64,000 nt of DNA. Source: an uncultured Roseburia sp. (GTDB lineage: Bacteria; Bacillota; Clostridia; Lachnospirales; Lachnospiraceae). The stretch covers positions 1 through 64,000 of the forward strand of contig CANSSP010000009.1 of assembly GCA_947649645.1 (NCBI GenBank), written 5' to 3'. A program made the position numbers and the translations under genes. Below are positions 27,185 to 35,997 of the stretch, piece after piece (the stretch's first letter is position 1; each line of letters opens with the position of its first letter). A model generated the notes under the pieces. That model was not told where the DNA came from, ran no database searches, and saw nothing but the letters and a program-made list of their open reading frames with translations.

Positions 27185-27213
27185 TTGATTAAAAGTCGGG
27201 GAACGGCTATAAT
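27185..27213 (+). promoter_or_regulatory. Promoter of mutSL
   Basis: -35 TTGATT (27185-27190), 17-bp spacer, perfect -10 TATAAT (27208-27213), about 50 bases before the mutS GTG start. Confidence 0.8.
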
Positions 27214-27263
27214 AGCCACAGTAGTAATAACAGGACAGAACAAAAGAAACTGAGGAAAAATAC

Positions 27264-29918
27264 GTGGCAGAGTACACACCAATGATGCAGCAATATCTGC
27301 AGACAAAGGAAGAATACAGGGACTGCATTCTTTTTTACCGTCTCGGGGATTTTTACGAGATGTTTTTTGAGGATGCACAGATTGTCTCAAAAGAGCTGGA
27401 ACTGACGCTGACCGGAAAAAACTGCGGAATGGAGGAGCGTGCTCCTATGTGCGGCGTTCCGTTTCACGCAGCGGAGGGGTATTTAAACAGGCTGGTGGCA
27501 AACGGGCACAAGGTTGCGATCTGCGAACAGGTGGAAGACCCGAAGCTGGCGAAAGGGCTGGTAAAACGCGAGGTGATCCGCATCGTCACACCGGGAACCA
27601 ACATGGATGTGCAGGCGCTCGACGAGTCGAAAAATAACTATATCATGTGTATTGTCTATCTCGCCGATAAGTACGGTATCTCCCTGGCGGATGTGTCGAC
27701 GGGAGATTATTTTGTGACGGAGGCTGACAGCGAGCGCAGGCTGGTGGACGAGATCACAAAGTTTGCCCCCTCCGAGATCATATGCAGCGAAAGCTTTTAT
27801 ATGAGCGGCATGGATTTTGAGGACCTGAAGCAGCGGCTTCACATTACTGTCTATGCGCTGGATGCGTGGTACTTTGAGGATGACCTGGCAAAAAAGACGC
27901 TGACGGAGCATTTTAAGGTGAAAAGCCTGGAGGGGCTGGGGCTGGCGGATTATGACTGCGGCGTGATCGCGGCCGGGGCGCTTTTAAAATATCTGTATGA
28001 GACGCAGAAGAACAGCCTGGATCATATTTCCGCCATCCACCCGTATTCCACCGGAAAATATATGATTATCGACAGTTCGACCAGGCGGAATCTGGAGCTG
28101 GTGGAGACATTAAGGGAAAAGCAGAAACGCGGTTCGCTGCTGTGGGTTCTGGATAAGACGAAAACCGCGATGGGGGCAAGGCTTCTCCGCTCTTATGTGG
28201 AGCAGCCGCTGATCGATAAGGCGGAGATTGAAAGGCGCCAGGAGGCCATCTGCGAACTGAACAGTCATGTCATTACGCGGGAGGAGCTGCGGGAGTATTT
28301 AAACCCGATTTATGACCTGGAACGTCTCATCACCCGTGTCACCTATCTGACGGCCAGTCCCAGGGATCTGATTGCGTTTCGCAATTCCATCGGGATGCTG
28401 CCGCCGATACGGGCCCTTCTGGATGAATTTGACAGCGCGCTGTTGAAAAAAATCCGGGAAGATATGGATACGCTGGAAGAGCTGTACGACCTGATCGACG
28501 CGTCCGTTCTGGAGGACGCGCCGATATCCGTCAGAGACGGCGGGCTGATCAAAGAGGGGTATCACGAGGAAGTGGACCGCTGCCGCAATGCACGGACGGA
28601 GGGCAAAACCTGGCTGGCAGACTTAGAGGCGAAGGAGCGGGAAAAGACCGGGATCAAAAATCTGAAAATCAGATACAACAAGGTTTTCGGTTATTATCTG
28701 GAAGTCACAAATTCCTACAAAAACATGGTTCCGGATTATTATACCAGAAAGCAGACGCTCGCCAACGCCGAGCGCTATATCACGCCGGAATTAAAAGAGC
28801 TGGAAGATATGATTCTGGGCGCGGAAGATAAGCTTGTCACGCTGGAATACGATCTGTTCTGTGAAGTGAGGGAAAAAATCGCGGCGCAGGTGGTGCGCAT
28901 CCAGCGGACGGCAAAGGCTGTCGCCTGTCTGGATGTGTTTGTCTCCCTGGCTCTCGTTGCAGAGCAGAACAATTACTGCCGCCCGAAGATCAGTGAGAAC
29001 GGTGTGATCGACATTAAAAACGGGCGTCATCCGGTTGTGGAAAAAATGATCGCAAACGACCTGTTCATCGACAACGACACTTTTCTGGACAATGGAAACA
29101 ACCGCATTTCCATTATCACAGGCCCGAATATGGCCGGGAAATCAACGTACATGCGGCAGACGGCCCTTATCGTGCTGATGGCCCAGATCGGCAGCTATGT
29201 CCCTGCCACATCGGCAAAGATCGGCATCGTGGACCGCATTTTTACCCGTGTCGGCGCGTCGGATGATCTCGCAAGCGGCCAGAGCACGTTTATGGTTGAG
29301 ATGAACGAGGTTGCCAATATCCTGCGCAACGCCACGGCCAGCTCCCTTCTGATCTTAGACGAGATCGGGCGCGGGACGAGTACGTTTGACGGTTTAAGTA
29401 TCGCCTGGGCTGTGGTGGAACATATCAGCAATCCGAGGCTGCTCGGCGCAAAAACCCTTTTTGCAACGCATTACCACGAGCTGACGGAGCTGGAAGGCAA
29501 GCTTGGCAACGTAAACAATTACTGCATCGCCGTCAAAGAAAAAGGCGACGATATCGTTTTTCTGCGCAAGATCGTAAAAGGCGGGGCAGACAAAAGTTAT
29601 GGTATTCAGGTCGCGAAGCTGGCCGGGGTGCCGGATTCCGTCATCGAACGTGCAAAAGAGATTGTGGAAGAGCTGGCCGCAAACGATATCACCGGCGCGG
29701 CGCGCACCATCTCCGTGCACCGCGGAGCGAAAAAGAAAAAAGAGCGTCTCGACGAAGTTGACTTAAGGCAGATGTCGCTGTTTGACACGGTAAAAGACAA
29801 CGATATCATTGAGGAGCTGCGGAATACGGATCTGGGCCATCTGACGCCGATTGAGGCGCTCAATAAGCTCTATGAGCTGCAGAATAAAGTAAAAAACCGA
29901 TGGCAGGGCCGGGTATGA
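27264..29918 (+). CDS. mutS: DNA mismatch repair protein MutS
   Basis: An 884-residue MutS that recognises mismatches and starts repair with MutL. GTG start behind GAGG. The mismatch-reading F30-x-E32 sits in LGDFYEMF. The clamp and lever domains occupy the middle, and the ATPase has Walker A TGPNMAGKST, Walker B LLILDEIGRGTSTFDG and TLFATHYHEL. A helix-turn-helix dimer region ends the protein. Full length. mutL follows 60 bases later. Confidence 0.98.
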   Translation: MAEYTPMMQQYLQTKEEYRDCILFYRLGDFYEMFFEDAQIVSKELELTLTGKNCGMEERAPMCGVPFHAAEGYLNRLVANGHKVAICEQVEDPKLAKGLVKREVIRIVTPGTNMDVQALDESKNNYIMCIVYLADKYGISLADVSTGDYFVTEADSERRLVDEITKFAPSEIICSESFYMSGMDFEDLKQRLHITVYALDAWYFEDDLAKKTLTEHFKVKSLEGLGLADYDCGVIAAGALLKYLYETQKNSLDHISAIHPYSTGKYMIIDSSTRRNLELVETLREKQKRGSLLWVLDKTKTAMGARLLRSYVEQPLIDKAEIERRQEAICELNSHVITREELREYLNPIYDLERLITRVTYLTASPRDLIAFRNSIGMLPPIRALLDEFDSALLKKIREDMDTLEELYDLIDASVLEDAPISVRDGGLIKEGYHEEVDRCRNARTEGKTWLADLEAKEREKTGIKNLKIRYNKVFGYYLEVTNSYKNMVPDYYTRKQTLANAERYITPELKELEDMILGAEDKLVTLEYDLFCEVREKIAAQVVRIQRTAKAVACLDVFVSLALVAEQNNYCRPKISENGVIDIKNGRHPVVEKMIANDLFIDNDTFLDNGNNRISIITGPNMAGKSTYMRQTALIVLMAQIGSYVPATSAKIGIVDRIFTRVGASDDLASGQSTFMVEMNEVANILRNATASSLLILDEIGRGTSTFDGLSIAWAVVEHISNPRLLGAKTLFATHYHELTELEGKLGNVNNYCIAVKEKGDDIVFLRKIVKGGADKSYGIQVAKLAGVPDSVIERAKEIVEELAANDITGAARTISVHRGAKKKKERLDEVDLRQMSLFDTVKDNDIIEELRNTDLGHLTPIEALNKLYELQNKVKNRWQGRV

Positions 29919-29978
29919 GAGCGGATGGGAAGACGGGACATTGACGGGCTGTTTTGTCTGTAAGGGAGGGAGACTGCA

Positions 29979-32063
29979 ATGCCTGAAATTACAGTATTAA
30001 GTCAGGAGACGATTGACAAAATTGCGGCCGGAGAAGTGGTGGAGCGCCCCTCTTCGGTCGTAAAAGAACTGGTGGAAAATGCAATTGACGCGACGGCGAC
30101 GGCGGTCACGGTAGAGATCCGGGAGGGCGGCATTTCTTTTATCCGCATCACCGATAACGGCTGCGGCATTGCGCGACCGCAGGTTCCGGTCGCGTTTCTG
30201 CGTCATTCCACCAGCAAAATCAAAAGCGTGGAGGATCTGTTTCACGTCACATCTTTAGGGTTCCGCGGCGAGGCGCTCTCAAGTATCGCAGCCGTCGCGC
30301 AGGTGGAGTTAATCACCAGGACATACAGCGAACTTACGGGAACGCGCTATGTCATAGAAGGTTCCAGGGAAAAAGAAAACGAAGAAATCGGGGCGCCGGA
30401 CGGAACCACTTTTATCGTCCGCAATCTCTTCTATAATACGCCGGCCAGACGGAAGTTTTTAAAAACGGCACAGACGGAGGGAAATTATGTCAATGATCTG
30501 ATGGAGCGTCTGGCTTTGTCCCATCCGGATGTCTCTTTTAAGTTTATAAACAACGGTCAGACGAAACTGCATACTTCCGGAAATTCCAACAAAAAAGATC
30601 TGATTTATCATATATATGGACGGGAAATCACGTCGTCCCTTCTGCCGGTCGAGGCGGAGTCAGCGTTTTTTTCGATAAAGGGTTTTATCGGAAAACCGTC
30701 GGTGTCGCGCGGCAACCGGAATTTTGAAAACTATTTTGTCAATGGCCGGTATATAAAGAGCAATCTGCTCTCCAAAGCGACAGAGGAAGCTTACAAGGGG
30801 TTTCTGATGCAGCGTCAGTATCCGTTCTGTGTGCTTTACCTTGATATGGATAAGGAGCTTCTGGACGTAAATGTGCATCCGACCAAGATGGAACTGCGCT
30901 TTTCACGGAGTGAGGAAATTTTTCGGGAACTCTGCCGCCTGATAAAAGGTGCGCTGACGCAGAGGGAGCTGATACCGGAAGTTCCGGTGGAAGAGGAAAA
31001 AGAAGAGAAGCGTCCTGCTGTCAGAACGTCCGTTCCGGAGCCGTTTGAGAAGAAACGGCTTGACGGGATCCGCAGCGCTGTGGCGAAAGACAGCCCTTAT
31101 CAGAAAAAGTACCCGCAACGGGAAGAAGGCAGGAACGGGAAGCCGGAGCCGGGTGCGTCGGGGCGTTTTTTTGAGAAACTGACGCCGCAGCGGGCGGAAA
31201 AGGAGCGGGCGGAAACCGCAAACCATAAAGACATACGGCGGGAGCAGCCGGAATTGCCGCAGAGAACAAAGACACAGACGATGAGAGCGGAATTTAAGTC
31301 TGCGGACGCAGTAGGAGAATCGGAGATGTATATGGAAGATCCGACGGCGGCTTCTGCTTCAGGCCAGGCTGCGCCCGTGGCGGAACAGCCGGTGGATGTA
31401 GGAAGAAAGGAGCCGGAGCCCTGCAGGAAAAGTTACGATCAGCAGACGTTTCTCACCAGAGAGAATGGTTTTCTCACAGAAAGCGCCGTCAGAAAGCACA
31501 GGATCATCGGACAGTTGTTCGACACATACTGGCTGGTTGAATATGAGGATAAGCTTTTTGTTATCGATCAGCACGCCGCTCATGAAAAAGTCCTCTACGA
31601 AAAAATGATGGCGCGGTTGAAAAACAGGGAATTTGCGTCGCAGGCGGTGAGCCCGCCAGTGATTCTGACGCTGGGGATCAAAGAGCAGGAGATGCTCGAA
31701 AAATATGGAGAACATATCAGGACGTTCGGCTATGAGATCGAGCCGTTCGGCGGAAAGGAGTATGCCATCAAAGCCGTTCCGGCGGATTTTGACGGGGTTG
31801 ACAAAAAAAGTATGTTTCTTGAGCTGCTCGACGACTTTTCCGGTCTGGGCGGGAAGGCGCCGGAGCAGATTCTTGAAAAGACGGCGTCTATGTCCTGCAA
31901 GGCTGCCGTAAAAGGAAGCCAGCGCTTAAGCCGTCCGGAGATGGAAGAGCTGATTGGCGAACTTCTGTCTCTCGACAATCCGTATCACTGCCCACACGGC
32001 CGGCCGACCATAATCTCAATGAGCCGGTATGAGATTGAGAAAAAATTTAAACGTATCGTATAG
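29979..32063 (+). CDS. mutL: DNA mismatch repair endonuclease MutL
   Basis: A 694-residue MutL. The N-terminal GHKL ATPase has VENAIDA, DNGCGI, TSKI and GFRGEAL. A long polar linker (about 320-495) leads to a dimerisation domain with the nicking-endonuclease motif DQHAAHE (530-536) in DQHA-x2-E-x4-E spacing, plus SCKAAVKGS and CPHGRPT. This is the MutH-less form, in which MutL itself nicks the new strand. ATG behind GGGAGGGAG. Cotranscribed with mutS. Confidence 0.97.
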   Translation: MPEITVLSQETIDKIAAGEVVERPSSVVKELVENAIDATATAVTVEIREGGISFIRITDNGCGIARPQVPVAFLRHSTSKIKSVEDLFHVTSLGFRGEALSSIAAVAQVELITRTYSELTGTRYVIEGSREKENEEIGAPDGTTFIVRNLFYNTPARRKFLKTAQTEGNYVNDLMERLALSHPDVSFKFINNGQTKLHTSGNSNKKDLIYHIYGREITSSLLPVEAESAFFSIKGFIGKPSVSRGNRNFENYFVNGRYIKSNLLSKATEEAYKGFLMQRQYPFCVLYLDMDKELLDVNVHPTKMELRFSRSEEIFRELCRLIKGALTQRELIPEVPVEEEKEEKRPAVRTSVPEPFEKKRLDGIRSAVAKDSPYQKKYPQREEGRNGKPEPGASGRFFEKLTPQRAEKERAETANHKDIRREQPELPQRTKTQTMRAEFKSADAVGESEMYMEDPTAASASGQAAPVAEQPVDVGRKEPEPCRKSYDQQTFLTRENGFLTESAVRKHRIIGQLFDTYWLVEYEDKLFVIDQHAAHEKVLYEKMMARLKNREFASQAVSPPVILTLGIKEQEMLEKYGEHIRTFGYEIEPFGGKEYAIKAVPADFDGVDKKSMFLELLDDFSGLGGKAPEQILEKTASMSCKAAVKGSQRLSRPEMEELIGELLSLDNPYHCPHGRPTIISMSRYEIEKKFKRIV

Positions 32064-32076
32064 CAGAAAAATTACA

Positions 32077-32123
32077 GGCCTCTGCTTTCCTCCCTGGCGA
32101 CGCCGGGAAGGAAAGCAGAGGCC
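32077..32123. terminator. Long bidirectional terminator between mutL and the DUF5050 gene
   Basis: The left arm (32077-32094, GGCCTCTGCTTTCC...) pairs almost perfectly with the right arm (32105-32123), with T-rich flanks on both sides. It separates two converging genes. Confidence 0.85.
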
Positions 32124-32129
32124 CGTTGT

Positions 32130-33152
32130 TTATTTTTCTTCTTCTGCGCCCGGATTAAAGATATTGACCATTCCTCCCGGTGTGATGCTGGTGTAGTACA
32201 TGGTTCCGTTTGAGAAATCGCTGAAATACACATAGCGCGAGGTGGTGTTGATATCAGTGTAATTGCCTTCTGCGATCACTGCATATTCCGTTCCGTCCGT
32301 GCGCATCCTGCAGAGCGCCGGGGAGGCGGGATCATTTTTCTGGAAGAAAATATAGTTGTCTGCGATATTAAAGCAGTCCACCCTGTCTCTTGTGAGCAGT
32401 GTCACGCTGCCGTCGATGAGATTTGCCCGCGCGAGCGCATAATTATTGTCGCAGTCCAGAAAATAGGCATCGTTTCCGATGACGATGGGCATCCAGCAGT
32501 TTCCGTTGTAGATCATGCGTGAAGTGTCGGTGGCGGTATCGTGCGCCCAGATATAATGGTCGCTTGTGATGCCGTTGTGATAGAAATACTGTCCGTTTGT
32601 CGAGCAGGTGAAAAACGGCTGATCGCTGACCTGTTCTCTTCCGGAAGCATCAATTTTTACTTTGTAAAGCGTGGAAGCCGTCTCTTTTTCATATCGGACA
32701 TAGTAGATATAGTCTCCGAGCAGTGAGGCGTACATGCTGGGTTCCTGGTCTAAAATTACTTCGGATCTGCCGTTTTCACGATTGACGCGGCAGAGACTGT
32801 CCGTGGCGGAATCAAGAAACGCGTACTGGTGGGTTGCCCTTGGGTTGGTGCGGATATAATAGACGTAATGTTCGTCCACGTTGATGTAAGTCACGACATC
32901 GTCGGACAGCTTTTTCAGGTCAGTACCGTTTATCCCCATGGAATAGAGCCTGTGTCCGTCCGAGGGATTGGCAAAAAAGATGGTTCCGTTATTTTCACAG
33001 AAGAGGCCGGTGTTGTAGAGGTTTCCGGCCGTGTTTCCGTTGACATAGGAATGGTTGAACTTTGTCCTGCTGTTCCACAGAAAGAATGCGCCGGCGCCCA
33101 CCGCACAGAGCAGCAGCGTTATAATTACAATCAGTGGTATGTGCTTTTTCAT
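32130..33152 (-). CDS. Membrane-anchored DUF5050 protein
   Basis: A 340-residue protein with one N-terminal membrane segment (about 5-26) and the rest outside. The body is built from repeated strands of the type ...YVYYIR..., ...YIYYVRYE..., ...YFYHNG..., ...YIFFQKND..., ...YVYFSDF..., as expected of the DUF5050 beta-propeller family. No Cys suitable for a lipobox directly follows the segment, so an uncleaved anchor is likely. Function is unknown; such propellers usually bind surface polymers or proteins. ATG behind GGAGG. It is alone between two plus-strand genes and has an unusual structured leader. Confidence 0.7.
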   Translation of the reverse strand: MKKHIPLIVIITLLLCAVGAGAFFLWNSRTKFNHSYVNGNTAGNLYNTGLFCENNGTIFFANPSDGHRLYSMGINGTDLKKLSDDVVTYINVDEHYVYYIRTNPRATHQYAFLDSATDSLCRVNRENGRSEVILDQEPSMYASLLGDYIYYVRYEKETASTLYKVKIDASGREQVSDQPFFTCSTNGQYFYHNGITSDHYIWAHDTATDTSRMIYNGNCWMPIVIGNDAYFLDCDNNYALARANLIDGSVTLLTRDRVDCFNIADNYIFFQKNDPASPALCRMRTDGTEYAVIAEGNYTDINTTSRYVYFSDFSNGTMYYTSITPGGMVNIFNPGAEEEK

Positions 33153-33194
33153 AAAAATCCTCCATGCCGGAGCCGGTTTTGGGAAGGCATTGCA

Positions 33195-33282
33195 CCCGAA
33201 AATCAGATTTCGGGCTGCATCCGGATTTGTGGCTCCGATAAAAATCCGGGTGTGAAAAAACAGTCAGGCTGATTTTTCACAC
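33195..33282 (-). promoter_or_regulatory. Structured leader with three consecutive hairpins
   Basis: Between the DUF5050 promoter and its start codon lie three inverted repeats: GTGTGAAAAA/TTTTTCACAC (33250-33259 with 33273-33282), CCGGATTT/AAATCCGG (33221-33228 with 33242-33249) and CCCGAAA/TTTCGGG (33195-33201 with 33208-33214). All stems are perfect. I do not recognise a known riboswitch. Confidence 0.5.
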
Positions 33283-33308
33283 GAACTCCCTCTTTCATTT
33301 ATAAACAG

Positions 33309-33338
33309 ATTATAACATTTCTGCCCATGAACTTGCAA
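33309..33338 (-). promoter_or_regulatory. Promoter of the DUF5050 gene
   Basis: Minus strand -35 TTGCAA (33338-33333), 18-bp spacer, perfect -10 TATAAT (33314-33309). The leader is about 150 nt long and holds three hairpins. It is back to back with the pheA promoter. Confidence 0.6.
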
Positions 33339-33345
33339 GGGTTAC

Positions 33346-33374
33346 TTGCCATCGGCATTTGGATGTAATATAGT
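33346..33374 (+). promoter_or_regulatory. Promoter of pheA
   Basis: -35 TTGCCA (33346-33351), 17-bp spacer, -10 TATAGT (33369-33374). The leader is about 65 nt, too short for a T-box. Confidence 0.65.
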
Positions 33375-33445
33375 ATTACTGTCGGGGTAATGTTAAAAAA
33401 AGCGGCATGGAAGTATAGAGGAGCTGAGATCGGAAGCGGAAAGGC

Positions 33446-34588
33446 ATGGTTTATAATATGAGGGATTTAACGGAACTGAGAGAAGAAATCGACGCCATCG
33501 ACAGCCAGGTTGCGTCGCTGTACGAGAGACGGATGAAAATTGCGGAGGAGGTTGCGGAGTACAAGCTTTCGGTGGGGAAAAAAGTATCTGACAGGGCGCG
33601 CGAGACAGCAAAGCTGGACCATCTGACGTCGCTGATGCCGACGCCGTTTTTAAAGACCGGGATTTACGAGCTGTATGAACAGATTATGGCGGTCAGCAGA
33701 AAGAGGCAATACCAGCTTATGACGGAAAAAGGTATCTGTGAAAAGCCGGATTTTGCGGAGACGGACGCGCTTGATTATAAAAATGCGAGAACGGTCTTTC
33801 AGGGGGCGGAGGGGGCCTACGCGCAGCTTGCGCTTAAGGAATATTTCGGGGCGGACACCGTCAGCCGCCATGTAGAAACGTGGCGGGATGCGATGGAAGC
33901 GATTCGGACAGGAGAGGCGGACTACGCCGTTCTGCCGATTGAAAATTCGTCTGCGGGGATTGTGTCGGAGAATTATGATCTTCTGGTTGAATATGACAAC
34001 TGTATCGTCGGGGAGCAGATTATACGGATTGAACATGCGCTTTTAGGGCAGCGTGGGGCGAAGCTGTCCGATATTACGGATGTTTATTCACATCCGCAGG
34101 CGCTGATGCAGTGCAGCCGGTATCTGGAGGAGCATCGGTCGTGGGAGAGGCACAGTCTTAAAAATACTGCTGTGGCGGCCAGAAAGGTAAAAGAGGATGC
34201 AAAGGCCGGTGAGGCGGCGATTGCAAGCCGCCTTACGGCGGAGATTTACGGGCTGGACGTCTTAAAAGAGTGTATTCAGAATAATCAGACCAATGCCACA
34301 CGTTTTCTGGTCGTGACGGGGCGGCGTATTTTTGTGAAGGATGCGAAAAAAATCAGCATCTGTTTTGAGATTCCGCATGAAAGCGGTTCCCTGTACCGTA
34401 TGCTTTCCCATTTTATTTACAATGGCCTGAATATGAATCACATTGAGTCCAGGCCGATTCAGGGAAAAAACTGGGAATATCGGTTTTTTGTCGACTTTGA
34501 GGGCAATCTTGGCGATGCCGCCGTGTTAAATGCGCTTCGCGGGCTTCGCGAAGAGACAACCCGTTTTAAGATTCTGGGGAATTATTAA
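33446..34588 (+). CDS. pheA: Bifunctional chorismate mutase / prephenate dehydratase
   Basis: A 380-residue P-protein making phenylpyruvate from chorismate for phenylalanine synthesis. An AroQ chorismate mutase domain (about 5-90: LREEIDAIDSQV...RRMKIAEEVAEYK) precedes the dehydratase domain (about 110-295: GAEGAYAQLALKEYFG, NQTNATRFLVV with the catalytic TRF) and a C-terminal ACT domain (about 305-380) with the ESRP phenylalanine-binding motif, so feedback inhibition by Phe is expected. ATG at 33446 behind CGGAAG; a second ATG four codons on is possible. Confidence 0.95.
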   Translation: MVYNMRDLTELREEIDAIDSQVASLYERRMKIAEEVAEYKLSVGKKVSDRARETAKLDHLTSLMPTPFLKTGIYELYEQIMAVSRKRQYQLMTEKGICEKPDFAETDALDYKNARTVFQGAEGAYAQLALKEYFGADTVSRHVETWRDAMEAIRTGEADYAVLPIENSSAGIVSENYDLLVEYDNCIVGEQIIRIEHALLGQRGAKLSDITDVYSHPQALMQCSRYLEEHRSWERHSLKNTAVAARKVKEDAKAGEAAIASRLTAEIYGLDVLKECIQNNQTNATRFLVVTGRRIFVKDAKKISICFEIPHESGSLYRMLSHFIYNGLNMNHIESRPIQGKNWEYRFFVDFEGNLGDAAVLNALRGLREETTRFKILGNY

Positions 34589-34620
34589 AAGACAGGCGGA
34601 TGCCGCAAATCTGCATCATG

Positions 34621-34652
34621 GCCGGGGATGAAATCCCGGGCGTGGCGTTTTT
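34621..34652 (+). terminator. Probable terminator after pheA
   Basis: GCCGGGGAT (34621-34629) pairs with ATCCCGGGC (34633-34641) with one mismatch, followed a few bases later by TTTTT (34648-34652). Confidence 0.5.
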
Positions 34653-34683
34653 AGCTGCTCTGGCAAAGGCATAGGAGGAAGTT

Positions 34684-35976
34684 ATGAAAAGCATAAAAAA
34701 TCTCATTCTGTATCGTGATTTTGAACATGAAAAATTATTTCATGATCTCACCTGGGTTATGGAAAATTTTAAGGATGGGTATTATAATAGAGAGGATATC
34801 GGGGCACTTTTTTATGAATGTGTCAATCGCCTTGTAAAACTGGCGGCAGACTATGGTTTTGAGGGAAACCTGTGGCAGAGCTTTGTCGCGTTTCTGCTTG
34901 TAAACAATGAAAATCCATATAGCTGTGCCTGCGAGTTAAGAGAAGGCGCTTCCGGTTCGATCAATGACATTGCAATGCACGATTTTGCGATTATAAGAGT
35001 GTATTTTAATTTTGATCTGAGTGAGGCCGGCAGGTATTTCGGCGTGGAGTGTATGGATTCCATCCTTCGATACAAGGGGTCGGAAAGTGACGGGGCCGTT
35101 TTTAACCGTCGTATCAGAGACCGGATCGGGGAGCTTGCGTCTCACCTCAGGGAGGCCGTGGACACGGAGGCGTTTGGCGCGGCCGTGACTGCCTTTTACA
35201 GAGAGTTCGGAGTCGGAAAGCTCGGGCTGCACAAGGCTTTCCGCATACGGGCGGGAGGGGCGCAGGCGCAGATTGTTCCGATCACCAATATTGCCCACGT
35301 CAGGCTGAATGATCTTGTCGGTTACGAGCTGGCGAAACAGAAACTGACCGAAAATACCGAAGCATTTGTGAGCGGGCGTGCGGCGAACAACTGTCTGCTT
35401 TACGGTGACGCGGGTACCGGAAAGTCATCCAGCATCAAGGCGATTGCAAACCAATATTACGACAGGGGACTTCGCCTGATTGAGGTGTACCGTCATCAGT
35501 TCTGCGATCTGAATGATGTGATCGCACAGATAAAAAACCGGCATTACAAGTTTATCATCTATATGGATGATCTGTCATTTGAGGAATTTGAGACGGAATA
35601 CAAATATCTGAAAGCTGTCATCGAGGGCGGTCTGGAGAAGAAGCCGGACAATGTGCTCATCTATGCCACCTCGAACCGCCGTCATCTGATCCGGGAAAAT
35701 TATTCGGACAAAGAGGAGATCAGAGAGGACATGCATACGTCCGACACCGTACAGGAAAAATTATCGCTGTATGCACGTTTTGGCGTGACGATTTACTTCG
35801 GGGCGCCGGATAAAAAGGAATTTAAGCAGATTGTGGCAGCGCTGGCTAAAAGGCATGGAATCGCGATGGAGGAAGAAACGCTTTTTGCCGAGGCGAATAA
35901 GTGGGAGCTCTCCCACGGCGGACTCTCCGGCAGAACGGCGCAGCAGTTTATCGACCATCTGCTTGGAACGGAATAA
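34684..35976 (+). CDS. DUF815-family AAA+ ATPase
   Basis: A 430-residue protein with a helical N-terminal half and a DUF815 AAA+ core. Walker A GDAGTGKSS lies near residue 240, Walker B-like IIYMDDLSF follows, and the sensor region contains IYATSNRRHLIREN and FGVTIYFGAP. ATG behind GGAGGAAG. The family is widespread but uncharacterised; members resemble clamp-loader or remodelling ATPases. It is 21 bases before a Ppx/GppA-HD gene and then ppk1, so a link to polyphosphate or stress metabolism is suggested by context only. Confidence 0.85.
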   Translation: MKSIKNLILYRDFEHEKLFHDLTWVMENFKDGYYNREDIGALFYECVNRLVKLAADYGFEGNLWQSFVAFLLVNNENPYSCACELREGASGSINDIAMHDFAIIRVYFNFDLSEAGRYFGVECMDSILRYKGSESDGAVFNRRIRDRIGELASHLREAVDTEAFGAAVTAFYREFGVGKLGLHKAFRIRAGGAQAQIVPITNIAHVRLNDLVGYELAKQKLTENTEAFVSGRAANNCLLYGDAGTGKSSSIKAIANQYYDRGLRLIEVYRHQFCDLNDVIAQIKNRHYKFIIYMDDLSFEEFETEYKYLKAVIEGGLEKKPDNVLIYATSNRRHLIRENYSDKEEIREDMHTSDTVQEKLSLYARFGVTIYFGAPDKKEFKQIVAALAKRHGIAMEEETLFAEANKWELSHGGLSGRTAQQFIDHLLGTE

Positions 35977-35997
35977 AGAGAGAAAGGGGTGCAGGCC

